A stretch of 64,000 bases of DNA from Candidula unifasciata (Eukaryota > Mollusca > Gastropoda > Stylommatophora > Geomitridae). Shown piece by piece: positions 1-10,550 of this stretch (positions are counted from its first letter, which is position 1; the number at the start of each line of letters is the position of its first letter). The notes under the pieces are model-generated. The model made no database searches and was not told the origin of the DNA. It saw nothing but the letters and a program-made list of their open reading frames with translations. Location: positions 286,001-350,000 of the forward strand of contig CAJHNH020002524.1 in assembly GCA_905116865.2 (NCBI GenBank). The letters are read 5' to 3'. The position numbers and the translations under genes were made by a program.

Positions 1-1
1 A

Positions 2-2013
2 ACTTATGAACATCCGTCAACATGGGACATTTTGCTACCCGCAATATTGTTTGCATATAGAGAAGTTCCACATATAAGTACAGGAATGTCACCTTTCGAA
101 ATTGTCTATGGGGCAAATCCAAAAGGCCCAATTTCTTTGTATAAGAAATTAATAACAGGAACAGTAAAAAAACAGTGCAACCGGAAATGATTACCAAGCT
201 GTAATTGACTTAAGAAATAAAATAATAACATCATGTGAGGAAGCAAAGGCGGCACTACAAAATTCAGGAATCTGGCAAAGAAGATACGCAAACAGATCAA
301 CACGACTTGTAAAATTAACACCAGGAGATGAAGTCTTAGTATTGTTACCAGCAAAGTCAGACAGACTATTAGTTGAATGGTCAGGTCCGTACAAGGTGAC
401 CAGAAAAATATCTGATGTGGATTACGAAATCCTAAAGAACAACAAAAAGAAAATTTTTCATCTCAATATGTTAAAGAAATACATTCGAAGGTCAGTGATA
501 GACGAAAAAGAAGAGGTACAAGTATCAAATGCATGCAACGTAGTGGACGAAGAAATGATAGATGCAGTAGAGGACGAAATTCCTACTCTAGAACTGGAGA
601 AAAGTAAAGATTGGAGAGACATCAAAATAAACTCACAATTAAATGAACAAGATAAAAATGCAGTTCAAAATATCATTTCAAAATTCAAGGAGATATTCAC
701 TACAAAACCTGGACGAACAAATTTGATAGAGTATGAAATTCAGTTAAAGACAGATATCCCAGTTAGATCACGGAATTACACGATACCTCTGCATTATTTG
801 GACAAGGTCACAAACGAAATTAAACAACTCCAAAAAGACAAAATAATTAGAGATTCAACTTCTCCATATAGCTCACCATTGGTGATAGTAAAAAAGAAAG
901 ATCAGTCACTTAGATTATGTGTAGATTACAGGAAAACTCAATAGCATCACAGAATTAGATTCAGAACCAATTCCAAGCACAGAAGATATTCTTCAGAGTT
1001 TATATAAATCCAAAATTTTTTCAAAACTTGATTTATGTAAAGGTTACTGGCAAATACCAATGGCAGAGACATCAATACAATATACCAGCTTTCAATCACC
1101 ATTAGGCTTAAAAGAATGGTTACGAGTTCCGTTTGGAATTTTAAATGCGCCAAAAATTTTCACCAAAATGATAAGAAAACTGTTAAACAACGTTGAAAAC
1201 GTAGTAGCATACATGGATGATATCTGTATTCATACTGACAATATGCCAAAACATCTCCAAACGTTAGAGAAAGTATTTCAGAGAATTCAAGAAGCAAATC
1301 TTACAGTAAATCCAACCAAAACTGAAATTGCGTTCACAACTATCGAATTTTTGGGACATAAAGTGTATGATAACAAAATACAGACAGACGATAAAATAGT
1401 ATCAAAAATATTAAAGATTGAAAAACCAAAAAATAGAAAACAACTACAGTCGTTGTTAGGTCTTATTAACTATTATGGAAAGTTTATCCCCAATCTCGCA
1501 GACCTAACCTTTCCGTTATTTGAACTGTTAAAAAAGGGACAACCAACAAAACTAAAATGGGAGCAACAACATGACGAATTGTTACAAAAAATTAAAGAAA
1601 CTTTTTCCACATTCCCAATTCTCAGACAGCCAGACATATCAAAAAGATTTTATTTACAGTCTGATGCGAGTTTGCATACCATAAGTTCAATGCTAGCTCA
1701 GTTACATTCTAATGTTTTATTACCTGTATATTATATGTCACAAAAACTCACCCAAGCGCAACAAAAATATAGTGCATTCGAGCGAGAGGCATTAGCTATA
1801 GTGATCAGTTTGAAAAAATTTCAAAAATTCCTAATCGGCAAAGAATTTACAATCATCACAGATAATCTTGCATTGGTAAAACTGCAGAACATAGATGCTA
1901 ATAAAAACGCTAGAGTTTACCGCTGGGCATTGTTACTGCAACAGTTTAAATTTGACATTATGCATGTAAAAGGGGTTGACAATCACATTCCAGATATTAT
2001 GTCTAGGTTATAA
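2..2013 (+). pseudogene. pol: pol (integrase C-term - RT - RNase H), two frameshifts
   Basis: Three reading frames must be followed. Frame 2 (2-187) has the end of the integrase core: motifs LLPAILFAYREVPH, STGMSPFEIVYG and NPKGPISL. It stops at the TGA at 188-190, just after an A-run near 168-175 that is the likely frameshift site. Frame 3 (from 189) has the integrase tail with its GPY module (VEWSGPYKV, then HLNMLKKYIRR), a ~100-residue acidic linker and the RT N-terminus (SSPLVIVKKKD, LRLCVDYRK), ending in a TAG at 942-944. Near 936 a one-base shift moves to frame 1, which gives KLDLCKGYWQIP (first catalytic Asp), VPFGILNAP, YMDD (catalytic pair, about 1212-1223), FLGHKV, then RNase H with QSDAS, FEREALAI and TDNLAL, ending DIMSRL-stop at 2013. 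The catalytic residues visible here are intact, so decay looks fairly recent. Confidence 0.88.
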
Positions 2014-2014
2014 A

Positions 2015-2138
2015 GATAGTAAGCAGAAATAGTCACAAGGGGAGTTAAATAAAAAAGGGAGATAATTATAGGTGACAAGTAAACAGAAATAATCACAAGG
2101 GGAGTTAAATAGAAAAGGGAGATAATTATAAGTAACAG
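2015..2138 (+). repeat. two ~62 bp tandem copies after the RNase H stop
   Basis: The block holding CACAAGGGGAGTTAAATA and AAAGGGAGATAATTATA occurs twice in a row. Each unit contains a purine run (AAAAGGGAGA) resembling a secondary polypurine tract, so the duplication may carry extra plus-strand priming sites. That role is inference. Confidence 0.7.
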
Positions 2139-2924
2139 TCTAACATTACTAACAAATGTTTAATAAACGTGTTGTTACTAACAATTAATATTCAAATAAA
2201 ATAAATGTTGCATGATGTGATGAGATGAAAGTTATGATGTGAAAGTGATAATGAGGAATGGTGTATGAATTTAAAAATAAAACTGAAAGATGGTGTATGA
2301 GTTTATAAAAAACCAATAGACACATTAGGTTATAATAGAAATTTTATTAACAGGAAATTACAGATGTATTGAAACATAGAAATTTGGAAATATCTATTAT
2401 ATAGTGGACAAACAGAAAATGAAATTGCCACAATGCTAAAATGAGAAAATTCTGGCAAAGCTTTGGTATAAACCATGGTGAATGACGAAGACCAACAAGG
2501 AGTAGCAATCACTTTGAATGAACTGTCAACAGGAACTTGGTTCTATGGGGGACATACAGAACTGTGTGATTTATAAGTCTGGTTTTGGAGCCATTTTTGG
2601 ACTTCCGCGTTGTTGAGGAACGCTTTGGGGTGTTGTTCAGTCTTCTTTAGGTAGACTGACTTCAGGACTTGATAAGTACGTCACAGAGCCTATAAGGTCA
2701 TCCGCGTTGTTTGAGGAACGCTTTGGGGAGGTGATTCTGTTAGCATATTGCCAAGAACTGTCAAGGGGAGTGACAAGAGATGCTGCATATGTGGTACAAG
2801 TCAGAGAACCGATGGTAGAATTCCAGCCAACAGTAAAAATATTAGTAAAAAAAGGCAATATATTCTTATATGGAAATTTATATAGGTTATGGAAAAAAAA
2901 AATATTGCATTTTTTTTTTTGTTT
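2139..2924 (+). other. internal 3' region of the LTR element, no recognised gene
   Basis: This AT-rich stretch lies between RNase H and the polypurine tract, where some gypsy elements keep an extra gene or long untranslated region. A 78-codon open frame (2707-2943, motifs AYCQELSRGVTRDAAY and EFQPTVKILVKKGN) and a broken frame around 2400-2560 look coding in composition, but I recognise neither. The sequence CCGCGTTGT(T)TGAGGAACGCTTTGGGG occurs at about 2606-2632 and again at 2702-2727, so part of the region is duplicated. Confidence 0.45.
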
Positions 2925-2938
2925 AAGGGGAGGAGAGA
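2925..2938 (+). promoter_or_regulatory. polypurine tract
   Basis: AAGGGGAGGAGAGA lies immediately before the TG that opens the LTR, the standard place for plus-strand primer formation in LTR retrotransposons. Confidence 0.8.
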
Positions 2939-3713
2939 TGTAATGATGTTATAAATAGGGATAATGTCAGGGGATGATTGGCATAACTGGGGAAGTCCCT
3001 GAGAGCGTGTGTTTCACGGAGATATGGTGAAACGACAGGAAAGAGTGTGTCACGTGTGAATGAGGAGATCTGGGGGATTGAGAATCAGGCGGGGCATTCG
3101 GTGACTGGGCCCCAGAGAGAAAGGATGGAAAATGAAGCTGTGAAGATGAATGGAGAATGACTAGAGCATGTGGATTTGAATCGGCGAGGAATGAATGATC
3201 GAGAAGGCCAGCTGTGAATGGTATCCTGTTTGATTGTCAAAGCCAGCTGTGAATATGTCAACGTCCTGTCCGAATGCTGTAATTGTCAAAGCCAGCTGTG
3301 AATATGTCAACGTCTATTGTCCGAATGCTGTAAGTGGATTCACCTGTGATTTGTGTATTGAGCTAACGTGTAAATAAACTCGTGAAATGTGCCGCTGGTG
3401 TTAACCGTTGTTAGACGTTGTGTGACCATGAAGAGGATCATGTCTGCGTTGATTGAGTTGTGAACCTCTAGATATTAGAGCCAGTGTTAGAACGAGATTG
3501 TCTGCACACCACAGATAGTCGGCAAGTGAACAGGCGGAGACAAGCAAAAGCAGGTGGAGGCAGACTGTCTGTGTAAACATTACAAACTGGTGAATTTCAT
3601 TAAAATGAATGTTAGTAAATAAAGCTGTATGTCAAGTTTTATACTATATCGTTTGTTAAATTCCAAGTGTATTCAGTCTTACCTGTTTAACTAAACAGTT
3701 AGATACAATTACA
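2939..3713 (+). repeat. LTR (775 bp)
   Basis: The LTR opens TGTAAT and closes ATTACA, a perfect 6 bp terminal inverted repeat of TG...CA type. A TATAAATA lies near the start (about 2949) and an AATAAA at 3618-3623, about 90 bp before the end, is a plausible polyadenylation signal. Inside, a ~48 bp block holding AAAGCCAGCTGTGAATATGTC is tandemly duplicated (about 3236-3332), with a related shorter copy just upstream. Only one LTR lies in the window, so LTR-LTR identity cannot be used for dating. Confidence 0.82.
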
Positions 3714-3732
3714 TTTGGTGGCGGCTCATTAA
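3714..3732 (+). promoter_or_regulatory. primer-binding-site-like sequence after the LTR
   Basis: TTTGGTGGCGGCTCATTAA directly follows the LTR's terminal ACA. A TTTGGTGGC start is the usual form of the primer-binding site next to a gypsy 5' LTR, yet here it follows an LTR that also has a polypurine tract on its left. The primer tRNA was not identified. Confidence 0.5.
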
Positions 3733-4964
3733 CGATTTAATACCAGGGGAGGAGAAAGTCGGAGGGGTTAACTGGGTATCTCGATATCTCATTGGGTTCA
3801 TCTTGATATCTATCTATCCTTTCTCCTACTCCTGTGGGTACCGAGTGCAGCTGTTGTTTTCATGACGAGCCAAATATGGCTGTTCTCTTAGATATCCAGG
3901 GCTTTGAGATCAACATAGCTCGGATAATTGTCTAGTTTCTCTGGTGGAGGTGAAGTGTTGAGAGGAAAATTCCTACTCATCACAAAAGCATCAATCCACT
4001 TCGGGACCCGCGACAGCAAGATTTATGTTACTTCACCAGGTACAAGCAGTCAAGCTGTGCAAGTCTGATTAGAATTTTGTGTGTGTGTAGATTCTAGGAC
4101 CCTATTTTTGTGAAAGAAAAACAGACCCATTGCAGATTATGTAGGCGAATACTTAAGAGGTTGGCTGAAAACAAATCTTCTGAGCCGAAAGATCCATATG
4201 TCATAGCCAAGCCGTAAACCCATTATAGAGGACCAAGGGTGTCTAGCCATCAATGATGACAATGCCGTTGAGAGAAGCTATCATGAATACCAGTTTGTAA
4301 GGGCACCTAATGATCTGTCTATTATGTGTTATTCCTTGCTTTTTATCTTTGCTAACTCGCTGTCTTTCTGTGTGTTTCTCTTTGTCTGCTAATTCTCTAC
4401 CTCCGTTTGTCAATGTCTTTATTTTTTGCAATTTTTCTGTTCAGTTTTGTATTTTGATTGTGTTGTACATTTCTACATAAAGACTATCTCTGTCTACACA
4501 TTTGTCGGTTTACATGAATCTCACTACATGCCAACCTCACCTTTTCGTCCCTTTTTCACTTGATACCTCTCCCCAGTCCTCTTTCTCTCTCACATCAGAT
4601 CTACTACTAGTTTAACTAACACACTTCTTCTCGAGTCCCATGTGAACGTCAATGTAAACAATCTAGATACAATTGTTTTCGAACTCGCAATCGACACCAC
4701 AGCCTTCATACAATCTAACACAAAATGGCTTCAAACTGAAGCAACAGAAGAATTAATCTCATCTGACAGAACAAACATTGCCGAGTATTTTGTGTCATCT
4801 CGTGATTTTCTAGCCGTTGACGTTGGCAGTTAATAATTCCAACTGTGGACACCTTAAATAATTCCTAAACATTTCCAGGGTACCAATGCTATAGAAGTTT
4901 GAATTGTGAACAAACTTGTCAATTAAAAATGCATTGATTGATGCAGTGCCAGTGGTTTCCAAAC
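3733..4964. other. unassigned, possible retrotransposon leader then unique DNA
   Basis: The first few hundred bases may be a 5' leader of a second LTR element copy, but no gag frame follows. The rest shows no recognisable gene; a 63-codon open frame at 4642-4833 has no motif I know. Confidence 0.35.
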
Positions 4965-5160
4965 AGCACGATAGAATCACCAATGCTGAGCTTTGGCAGA
5001 GAATTAAACTAATTACAGTGAATTAAGATGTGAGGAAAAGACGCTGGCGCTGGACAGGACACAATGAGAACGACATGACTACATGTCATTATACCGGAGA
5101 GGCACCTAGAGGCATAAAAATAAAGACCGACCAAAAACCAGAACGAGAAAGGTGGAAAGG
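4965..5160 (+). pseudogene. LINE C-terminal fragment (RTE-like / CFDP2-type)
   Basis: Translation gives NAELWQRIK, a stop, then DVRKRRWRWTGH, an acidic spacer and a basic stretch ending ERERWKGG. This matches the order found after the RT domain of a LINE group often annotated as craniofacial-development-protein-2-like endonuclease/RT: ELW-R-T, R-R-W-W-GH-R, then GKRKRGRP--TWRR. The copy is decayed: one in-frame stop at about 5020 and a scrambled GRP motif. A G-run at 5170-5180 follows. Confidence 0.55.
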
Positions 5161-5827
5161 GGGTCAGGGAGGGGGGGGGGTGCTAGAGAATGCATTTTTT
5201 AAAAAATAGGAAGTACACTTGTGAGCTGCATACAATAATAAAGGATAGGAAGATAATGCAGCCTAGCGTGAGTTCTATGAAGGTCTATGCTTCACTGGGA
5301 AGTAAAGAGATTTAGAAGAAGACAGTCGAATGTGTAGCTCTAGTTAATATTATATATAATAAACAAAGAGATAATGTATTGATCAGTTCTAATAGAAAGA
5401 AGAGGAAAGATAGAAGGACACACTAGACAACATAATAAACGAAAGCTATAGTTACCGAGCCCGGAATCGAACTTGTCACCTAAAATGGGGTCTGCGTCTC
5501 GCTATAGAAACAAGTGTACTAAGAAGACGACCAACTAGACATCCCAGAAAGTGTCTTCATTGGTCATGTCTATATTAGAGCTTGAAATCTACAACAATGT
5601 AATACAGACATAACTTGTCTTAAGCCATGGAAATGGCACCATAGGTTACAGAAATGTGTATTATCTAAGCGTAAGTCGAATAACGAACACATCAACAATT
5701 ACAAACACATCGGACCATAACGTTGTGTCTAAAGTACAAGAAATATTTAAGAAAGAGATTTGATTAGCCGGTTCCATTGTGTTACACTACGTTATTCACA
5801 CAAAAAGAGGGTGAACCGTTGAGGCGG

Positions 5828-5899
<72 letters not shown>

Positions 5900-6420
5900 G
5901 GCCTCAAGCATTTACGCTCTGTTTATTTGTATGAGGTCTAAGTAGCAAACTGCAAAAACAGTGGGGTATATAGGAGTATTAATTACGATAACATATCGAT
6001 CATTGTTTACGTCAGGAATATCGTCGATTTGTGTCGGCCACGAAAGCGGTTTGCTGGGAAGTTCAGGAACTTTACACTTGTTATGTTTACTTTCTGGAGA
6101 GTCCTATTGCTGGATCAAAGGAACATACTCACTGGGCTGTTCGGGGGGCAGGTCATTGCATTAGTGTAGTAGTAGTAGAATTAACAATAGTTACAACATA
6201 CAAACATCGCAGTCGGTGTCACAGCTGTCGTATAAGTATTGGCGACTGAAGAAGTAATGATAGTAGTGGTAGTAGTAGTAGCAGCAGCAGCAACTGAAGT
6301 AGCACTAGCAGTATCAATTGCAGATGCAGCAGCAGTATGAATAATACTAGTAATCGTAGTAATCCTAATAGTAGTAGAAGCAGCAGTAGTAGTAAACCAT
6401 TCTCGATCTGACAGCTATCT
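5161..6420. other. unassigned; possible tRNA-like SINE head on the minus strand
   Basis: No gene is seen. On the minus strand, 5540-5447 has TAGTTGGTCGTC (A-box-like) and AAGTTCGATTCCGGG (B-box-like) at a tRNA-like spacing, which suggests a SINE head, but no body was recognised. A cryptic GTA/GCA trinucleotide stretch covers about 6255-6400. Confidence 0.3.
5833..5898. repeat. (TA)n microsatellite
   Basis: About 32 uninterrupted TA units. Confidence 0.95.
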
Positions 6421-6424
6421 TTAC

Positions 6425-6715
6425 GATGCGTGTAGGTTGAAAGCCAAAACTGGAATAAAGAAGGTAATTATCAGAGCGGCTGTTGACAGATTATGCAGCA
6501 ATAACACCTCACCCAGAGGAGAAGCGGCTTTCGCGATGCATGCAGTGAATTTGGACTAACATTCAGCAAGAATGAAGACACAGATTATTGTGCAAGGTGT
6601 TAATAACAGACTTGTAGTCTGCTTTGACCGTGAAAAGCTGGAAAAAGTTGATAATTTTGAATATTCACAGTGAATTACAAACTATTGCTGGACAAAGAAA
6701 CCAATATCATCATAG
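6425..6715 (+). pseudogene. LINE reverse transcriptase fragment (palm/thumb)
   Basis: Scattered frames give RLKAKTGIKKVIIRAAVD, then ACSEFGLTFSKNEDTDY, and in another frame LVVCFDREKLEKVDNFEY. These match, in order, the FNL-RL-AKT, FGLTIS-KKT and GE-LE-V--FEYLGS landmarks that surround the YADD motif of many invertebrate LINEs. The YADD position reads RLCSNN, so the catalytic site is gone. Several frameshifts are present. Confidence 0.55.
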
Positions 6716-7786
6716 GTAAGGAAGCAACAAGAATAAGCAGATGAAAAACAAACAAAAAGAGGCTGGGAGAAAACAAAGCAGGTTTGTGTTGTCAGTACAA
6801 GACAAGATCAAAACACTGAGGAATTGTAAAGAGCAGGTATTAGAACAGTTTGCACAATGCTCAGTGTCCGTGAGCTCAAGTGACTGGTCACGTATGGAGA
6901 AATGCAGGCCTCTGATAGGATATAAAGGTATGTGCCAGCGGGGTATGAATGATACAGGTATTGTGGTAGATTCATAGGATCAAAATGCCACAAACAGTGT
7001 TGTGTGCGTTAGTGTGTTTTGGGGGAAAGGTTGGGGGAGAGGGTAAATAAGGAAGGGAATGTAAATAAGGAAAAATTGTAGAAAGGATGGGAGCTGTAGT
7101 AGTAATAGTAGTACACTCACACACAAACAGTATAGGAGGAGAGAGGAAGAGAGAGGAAGAGAGCGAGAGAGAGAGGGGGGAGAGAGAGAAAGGAAGAGAG
7201 AGGGGAAGAGAGAGGGAGAGAGAGAGCGAGAGAGAGGGAGAGAGAGGAAGAGAGAGAGCGAGAGAAAGAGAGACATCCAAACTAAAACAAAACAAAAAAA
7301 TAGATTTCACCCCATGAAGATCTTTATCCCCTAAAGAAGGTTCTCTCTAACCAACATCATAAGCCCCCTTTTCTTCCCACACTCAGTGTAAGGACAATTT
7401 ATGAACAGATGTCACTCCTATGGATTTACCATAACCGATTTACCTTCCTGGCTTTTTTATTTACAGCAACAGGACAGGCGATTCTGAACCAAAAACAAGA
7501 CGTTTCTATTACCATAATCATAACTTTACATTTGGCCCTGGATGTCAGGCAGTTACTCGTTTTCCCCTGAGACATCTAACCCCGCCTGTAGTAAACTGTG
7601 GTGACCTCTTTCAATGTCCCTGCTTTTTAGTGTGTGGTACTTGTCCGCCGCACTTTATGTGAGTTCTACCCTTATGTTTTTGTGTTAGTGCAGACCTAGT
7701 ACCGAGTCCTTGCCGATGCAAGCTTTTAGTGTTGACTGCGCATTCCATTATTCTCAGTGAACATGTTTTAGTTATTTGATTTTGTC

Positions 7787-7790
<4 letters not shown>
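6716..7790. other. unassigned with GA-rich tract
   Basis: About 7138-7275 is an interrupted (GA)n tract; open frames over it on both strands are composition artefacts. No gene is seen in the rest. Confidence 0.6.
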
Positions 7791-7792
<2 letters not shown>

Positions 7793-7842
<50 letters not shown>

Positions 7843-7862
7843 ACACAGACAGACACACACAC
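7793..7862. repeat. (CA)n microsatellite
   Basis: A near-perfect CA tract grading into CACACAGACAGACACAC. Confidence 0.95.
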
Positions 7863-8252
7863 TGTCATGTGCTAGTTCCGCCTATGGCACGAGAAGGTAT
7901 GTTGATGTTGATCGCTCGTGTCTGTACGAGGTGACACACACACAAACACACAAATTCATTCACATATACTATATATAATATATATGTATACTTTCTGCTT
8001 ATGACCTGTGTGAACACCATCCACACATAAGACGACCAAAATACAAAATAAATACGAAAAAAACTATACTGTTAGGTTAAAATAAGAAGATCTAAGAACT
8101 GATGCCTGAAGCGCAGCGAGTCCAGGAATCAAAGTCTGTTTAACTGTGTCACGTAAAGCAGACTGCAAGGGCAGTTTGACTGAGAACAGCCATGCAAAAT
8201 ACAATTTAGACTCTTTTCAGTTCGACTACCAGACATATGTTTGATGCACCAA

Positions 8253-8538
8253 TAAAGTAAAGTAAAGTAAAGATCCGTTTACACGCCCTTAGGCGCATCG
8301 GGCATATGGGAAGAGCAGCCATATTTTTACAGACCATCAGCACTCGGTGGGTAATGTGGTCAGCATTACGCCGGCCGTCTTTTCTTTCCCAGGACAGCCC
8401 ATCCTGGTACCCATTTTAGGCTGGGTCGACCTGCGACGTCCCATACCACGATAAAAATCCACGCAGCCTGCAGTGGGTTTCGATCGCGGGACATCGGATT
8501 ACGAGTCAGACTCGCAACGCCTTAGCCACGGACGCCGC
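8253..8538 (-). mobile_element. SINE A, subfamily 1, complete copy with 11 bp duplication
   Basis: The element lies on the minus strand. TGATGCACCAA occurs at 8242-8252 and 8539-8549, directly flanking it. Its head (right side) has GTGGCTAAGGCGTTGCG (A-box-like) and GCGATCGAAACCC (B-box-like), indicating a tRNA-derived pol III promoter. The body includes GGTCGACCCAGCCTAAAATGG. Its 3' end is a short (TTTAC)n tail, seen on the plus strand as AAAGTAAAGTAAAGTAAAG at 8255-8273. Confidence 0.82.
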
Positions 8539-8802
8539 TGATGCACCAAGAGCGTAAATAAAGTATTTTACTTCTGTTGTGTTTTGGAAAATGTATACTA
8601 GCGCGGACTATTACAGAAGAGGTGTATCGGGCCGAACAGTTAAGAAAGTAGGCCTCTTGTGCTGGTGATCCGGTTTCGAATTTTCAGTGAGGCTGGGGAT
8701 TTTTTGTTTTGTTTTCGGGGGACAACAATTAAATTTTGACCTGAACAGTGAGTGGCAACAACACTAGCTATGCGGCTCTAAATCCTCAGGTTCAAACAAC
8801 CC

Positions 8803-8825
8803 CCCCCCCCCCCCCAAACCACCCC
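8803..8825. repeat. poly-C run
   Basis: Homopolymer C tract with a short interruption. Confidence 0.9.
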
Positions 8826-8950
8826 CGGCCTATAAGGCCGATGTTGTAAATACAGAGCGTAATGATAGTAACAAGTAAAAAGATTATTTTAGAAGTAGGC
8901 TCAGATCCGCACAATGTGGCTCCAGGCGTAAAAATAAAACTTCTCCAAAC

Positions 8951-9530
8951 GTGGCCCACCAAAACAGGTGCAACGGTTTCACGGCCCACCAAAACAGGTG
9001 CAACGGTTTTTCGGCCCACCAAAATAGGTGCAACGGTTTCACATCCCACCCAAACAGGTATAACGGTTTTACGGCCTATAAAAACAGGGGCAACAGTTTT
9101 ACGGCCCACCAAAACAGATGCAAAGGTTTTACGGCCCATGAAAACAGGGGCAACAGTTTCACGGCCCACCAAAACAGGTGTAACGGTTTTACGGCCCAGA
9201 AAAACAGGGGTAACTGTTTAACGGCCCACCAAAACAGGTAACGGTTTTACGGCCCATAAAAACAATGGCAACAGTTTCACGGCCCACCAAAACAGGTAAC
9301 GGTTTTACGGCCCATAAAAACAGGGGCAACAGTTTCACGGCCCACCAAAACAGGTAACGGTTTTACGGCCCATAAAAACAGGGGCAACAGTTTCACGGCC
9401 CACCAAAACTGGTGCAACGGTTTTACGGCCCATAAAAACAGGTATAACAGTTTCACGGCCCACCAAAACAGGTAACGGTTTTACGGCCCATAAAAACAGG
9501 GGTAACAGTTTCACAGCCCACCCGACAGCA
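8951..9530. repeat. 30 bp minisatellite, about 20 units
   Basis: The unit is close to GGCCCACCAAAACAGGTGCA plus ACGGTTTTAC. Two variants, CCCACC-AAAACAGGTG and CCCATA-AAAACAGGGG, alternate in the second half and give a dimeric period of about 57-60 bp, with 2-3 bp deletions in the later dimers. Because 30 is a multiple of three, open frames with a ten-residue repeat (VGRKTVAPVL on the minus strand) appear on both strands. I see no start, signal or splice context that makes them real genes. Confidence 0.92.
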
Positions 9531-9599
9531 AATCAAAGACAGAAATACAAACAAGTGTAGATAGCGGTATCTTAGTTTTATCTGATGTTATATAATTGC

Positions 9600-9831
9600 G
9601 TCGGCTCTGTGGCTTAGTCGATGCAAACGCTTCGTAATGCCGGGATGCCGGGTTCGTTCTCAGCTGCGGGCCATGCGCCTTGCGTTGGTTTCGACAGTGG
9701 TATCAAGAACGCCTCCCATCCAGAAAGCAATGGCAAACAACTGGAAGTAAATTTGTCTAGAAAAACCACACAACAGCCAGGGGCTGTTGGTGTTGGTTCT
9801 GCAACGTCTTGTAAAGGATACGCAATTAACC
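9600..9831 (+). mobile_element. SINE B, complete copy, target duplication split by pogo element
   Basis: The tRNA-like head has CTGTGGCTTAGTCGATGC (A box) and GCCGGGTTCGTTCTCAGC (B box). The body contains CATCCAGAAAGCAATGGCAA and CTAGAAAAACCACACAACAG. The end reads GGATACGCAATTAACC. TATATAATTGC lies at 9589-9599. The same 11 bp is recovered on the right only when the pogo element and one TA are removed (TATATA at 9832-9837 joined to ATTGC at 11629-11633). The SINE therefore inserted first. Confidence 0.85.
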
Positions 9832-10079
9832 TATATACAGTAGACCCTCGCTTAATAAGCATGTCTCATAACGAGTAATTCGCATAACGAGCAAAACAAA
9901 CTGTAAAAAAAAAAATGACTTGCTTAACGAGCGACATTTCGCATAACGAGTGGCGAGGAGAGGGGAAGTCCCTAATTGTGCGCAAGTTACATCAGTCTGT
10001 TTAGCACTCGTTCCAGCAGCATCGTAGTCTCGCTTGTGATCACACGTTTTCTCAAATTAGTGTTATATTGTGATTTATG

Positions 10080-10548
10080 TACATCAATCCTCCAGACCTA
10101 CAAGATGACCTCTATGAAGAATTTATGTTCATCAAGATCCATGATCTGCCTCCCAACACCACTCCTTTACTCCAGCCTATGGACCAGCAACTTATTTCTA
10201 ACTTCAAGAAGCTCTACACTAAAGCACTCTTGAAGCATTGTTTTTAAGTGACTGAAGGGACCAACCTCACTCTCAAAGAGTTTTGGAAAAATTACTTCCA
10301 CATCGTAGCCTGCATCAAGATGATCGACAAGGCGGGGGAAGGGGTTACCAAGAAAACCCTAACTTCTGCTTGGGGGAAGCTTTGGCCGAAGAGCTTTGTC
10401 GATTTGTAACTTTGAGGGGTTCGAGACAGTACATGTGGAACATGTAGTCAGCGAGATTGTGTCTTTGGCCACTATCATGGGATTGTAGGTGGATAACAGT
10501 GACATCGAAGAGCTTGTGGAAAAACACACCCAACCCACTTAAAAACAA
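10080..10548 (+). pseudogene. Tigger transposase, C-terminal catalytic part, broken
   Basis: Translation gives DLPPNTTPLLQPMDQQLISN, the signature around the third catalytic Asp of pogo/Tigger transposases (Asp codon about 10192-10194). It is followed by FKKLYTKALLKH, a stop, then LTLKEFWKNYFHI and VTKKTLTSAWGKLWP. A frameshift near 10405 leads to GFETVHVEHVVSEIV. The frame is then interrupted at 10551 by the GAA-tailed retroposon and resumes at about 11068. The preceding ~240 bp from the left end is untranslated leader, so the first half of the coding region was lost by an internal deletion near 10080. Confidence 0.85.
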
Positions 10549-10550
10549 TG

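Larger units (their letters stand above)
2..3713 (+). mobile_element. Gmr1-like Ty3/gypsy LTR retrotransposon, 3' part
   Basis: The element runs in from the left edge of the window. In order it shows the C-terminal part of an integrase, reverse transcriptase, RNase H, a ~900 bp non-coding or degenerate stretch, a polypurine tract and one LTR. Integrase lies upstream of RT and both are in one reading frame across the join (189-944), so the order is not a rearrangement of two copies. Ty3/gypsy elements normally have integrase after RNase H; the integrase-first order within this superfamily is the hallmark of the Gmr1 group, first described from cod and other deuterostomes. RT and RNase H motifs are of gypsy type, not Ty1/copia type. 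Two frameshifts make this copy non-functional. gag, protease and the N-terminal half of integrase lie outside the window. Confidence 0.85.

Noticed and set aside
6972..7317. Ser/Leu-rich hydrophobic frame resembling a membrane protein
   Set aside because: Produced by the CT/GA dinucleotide-rich tract.
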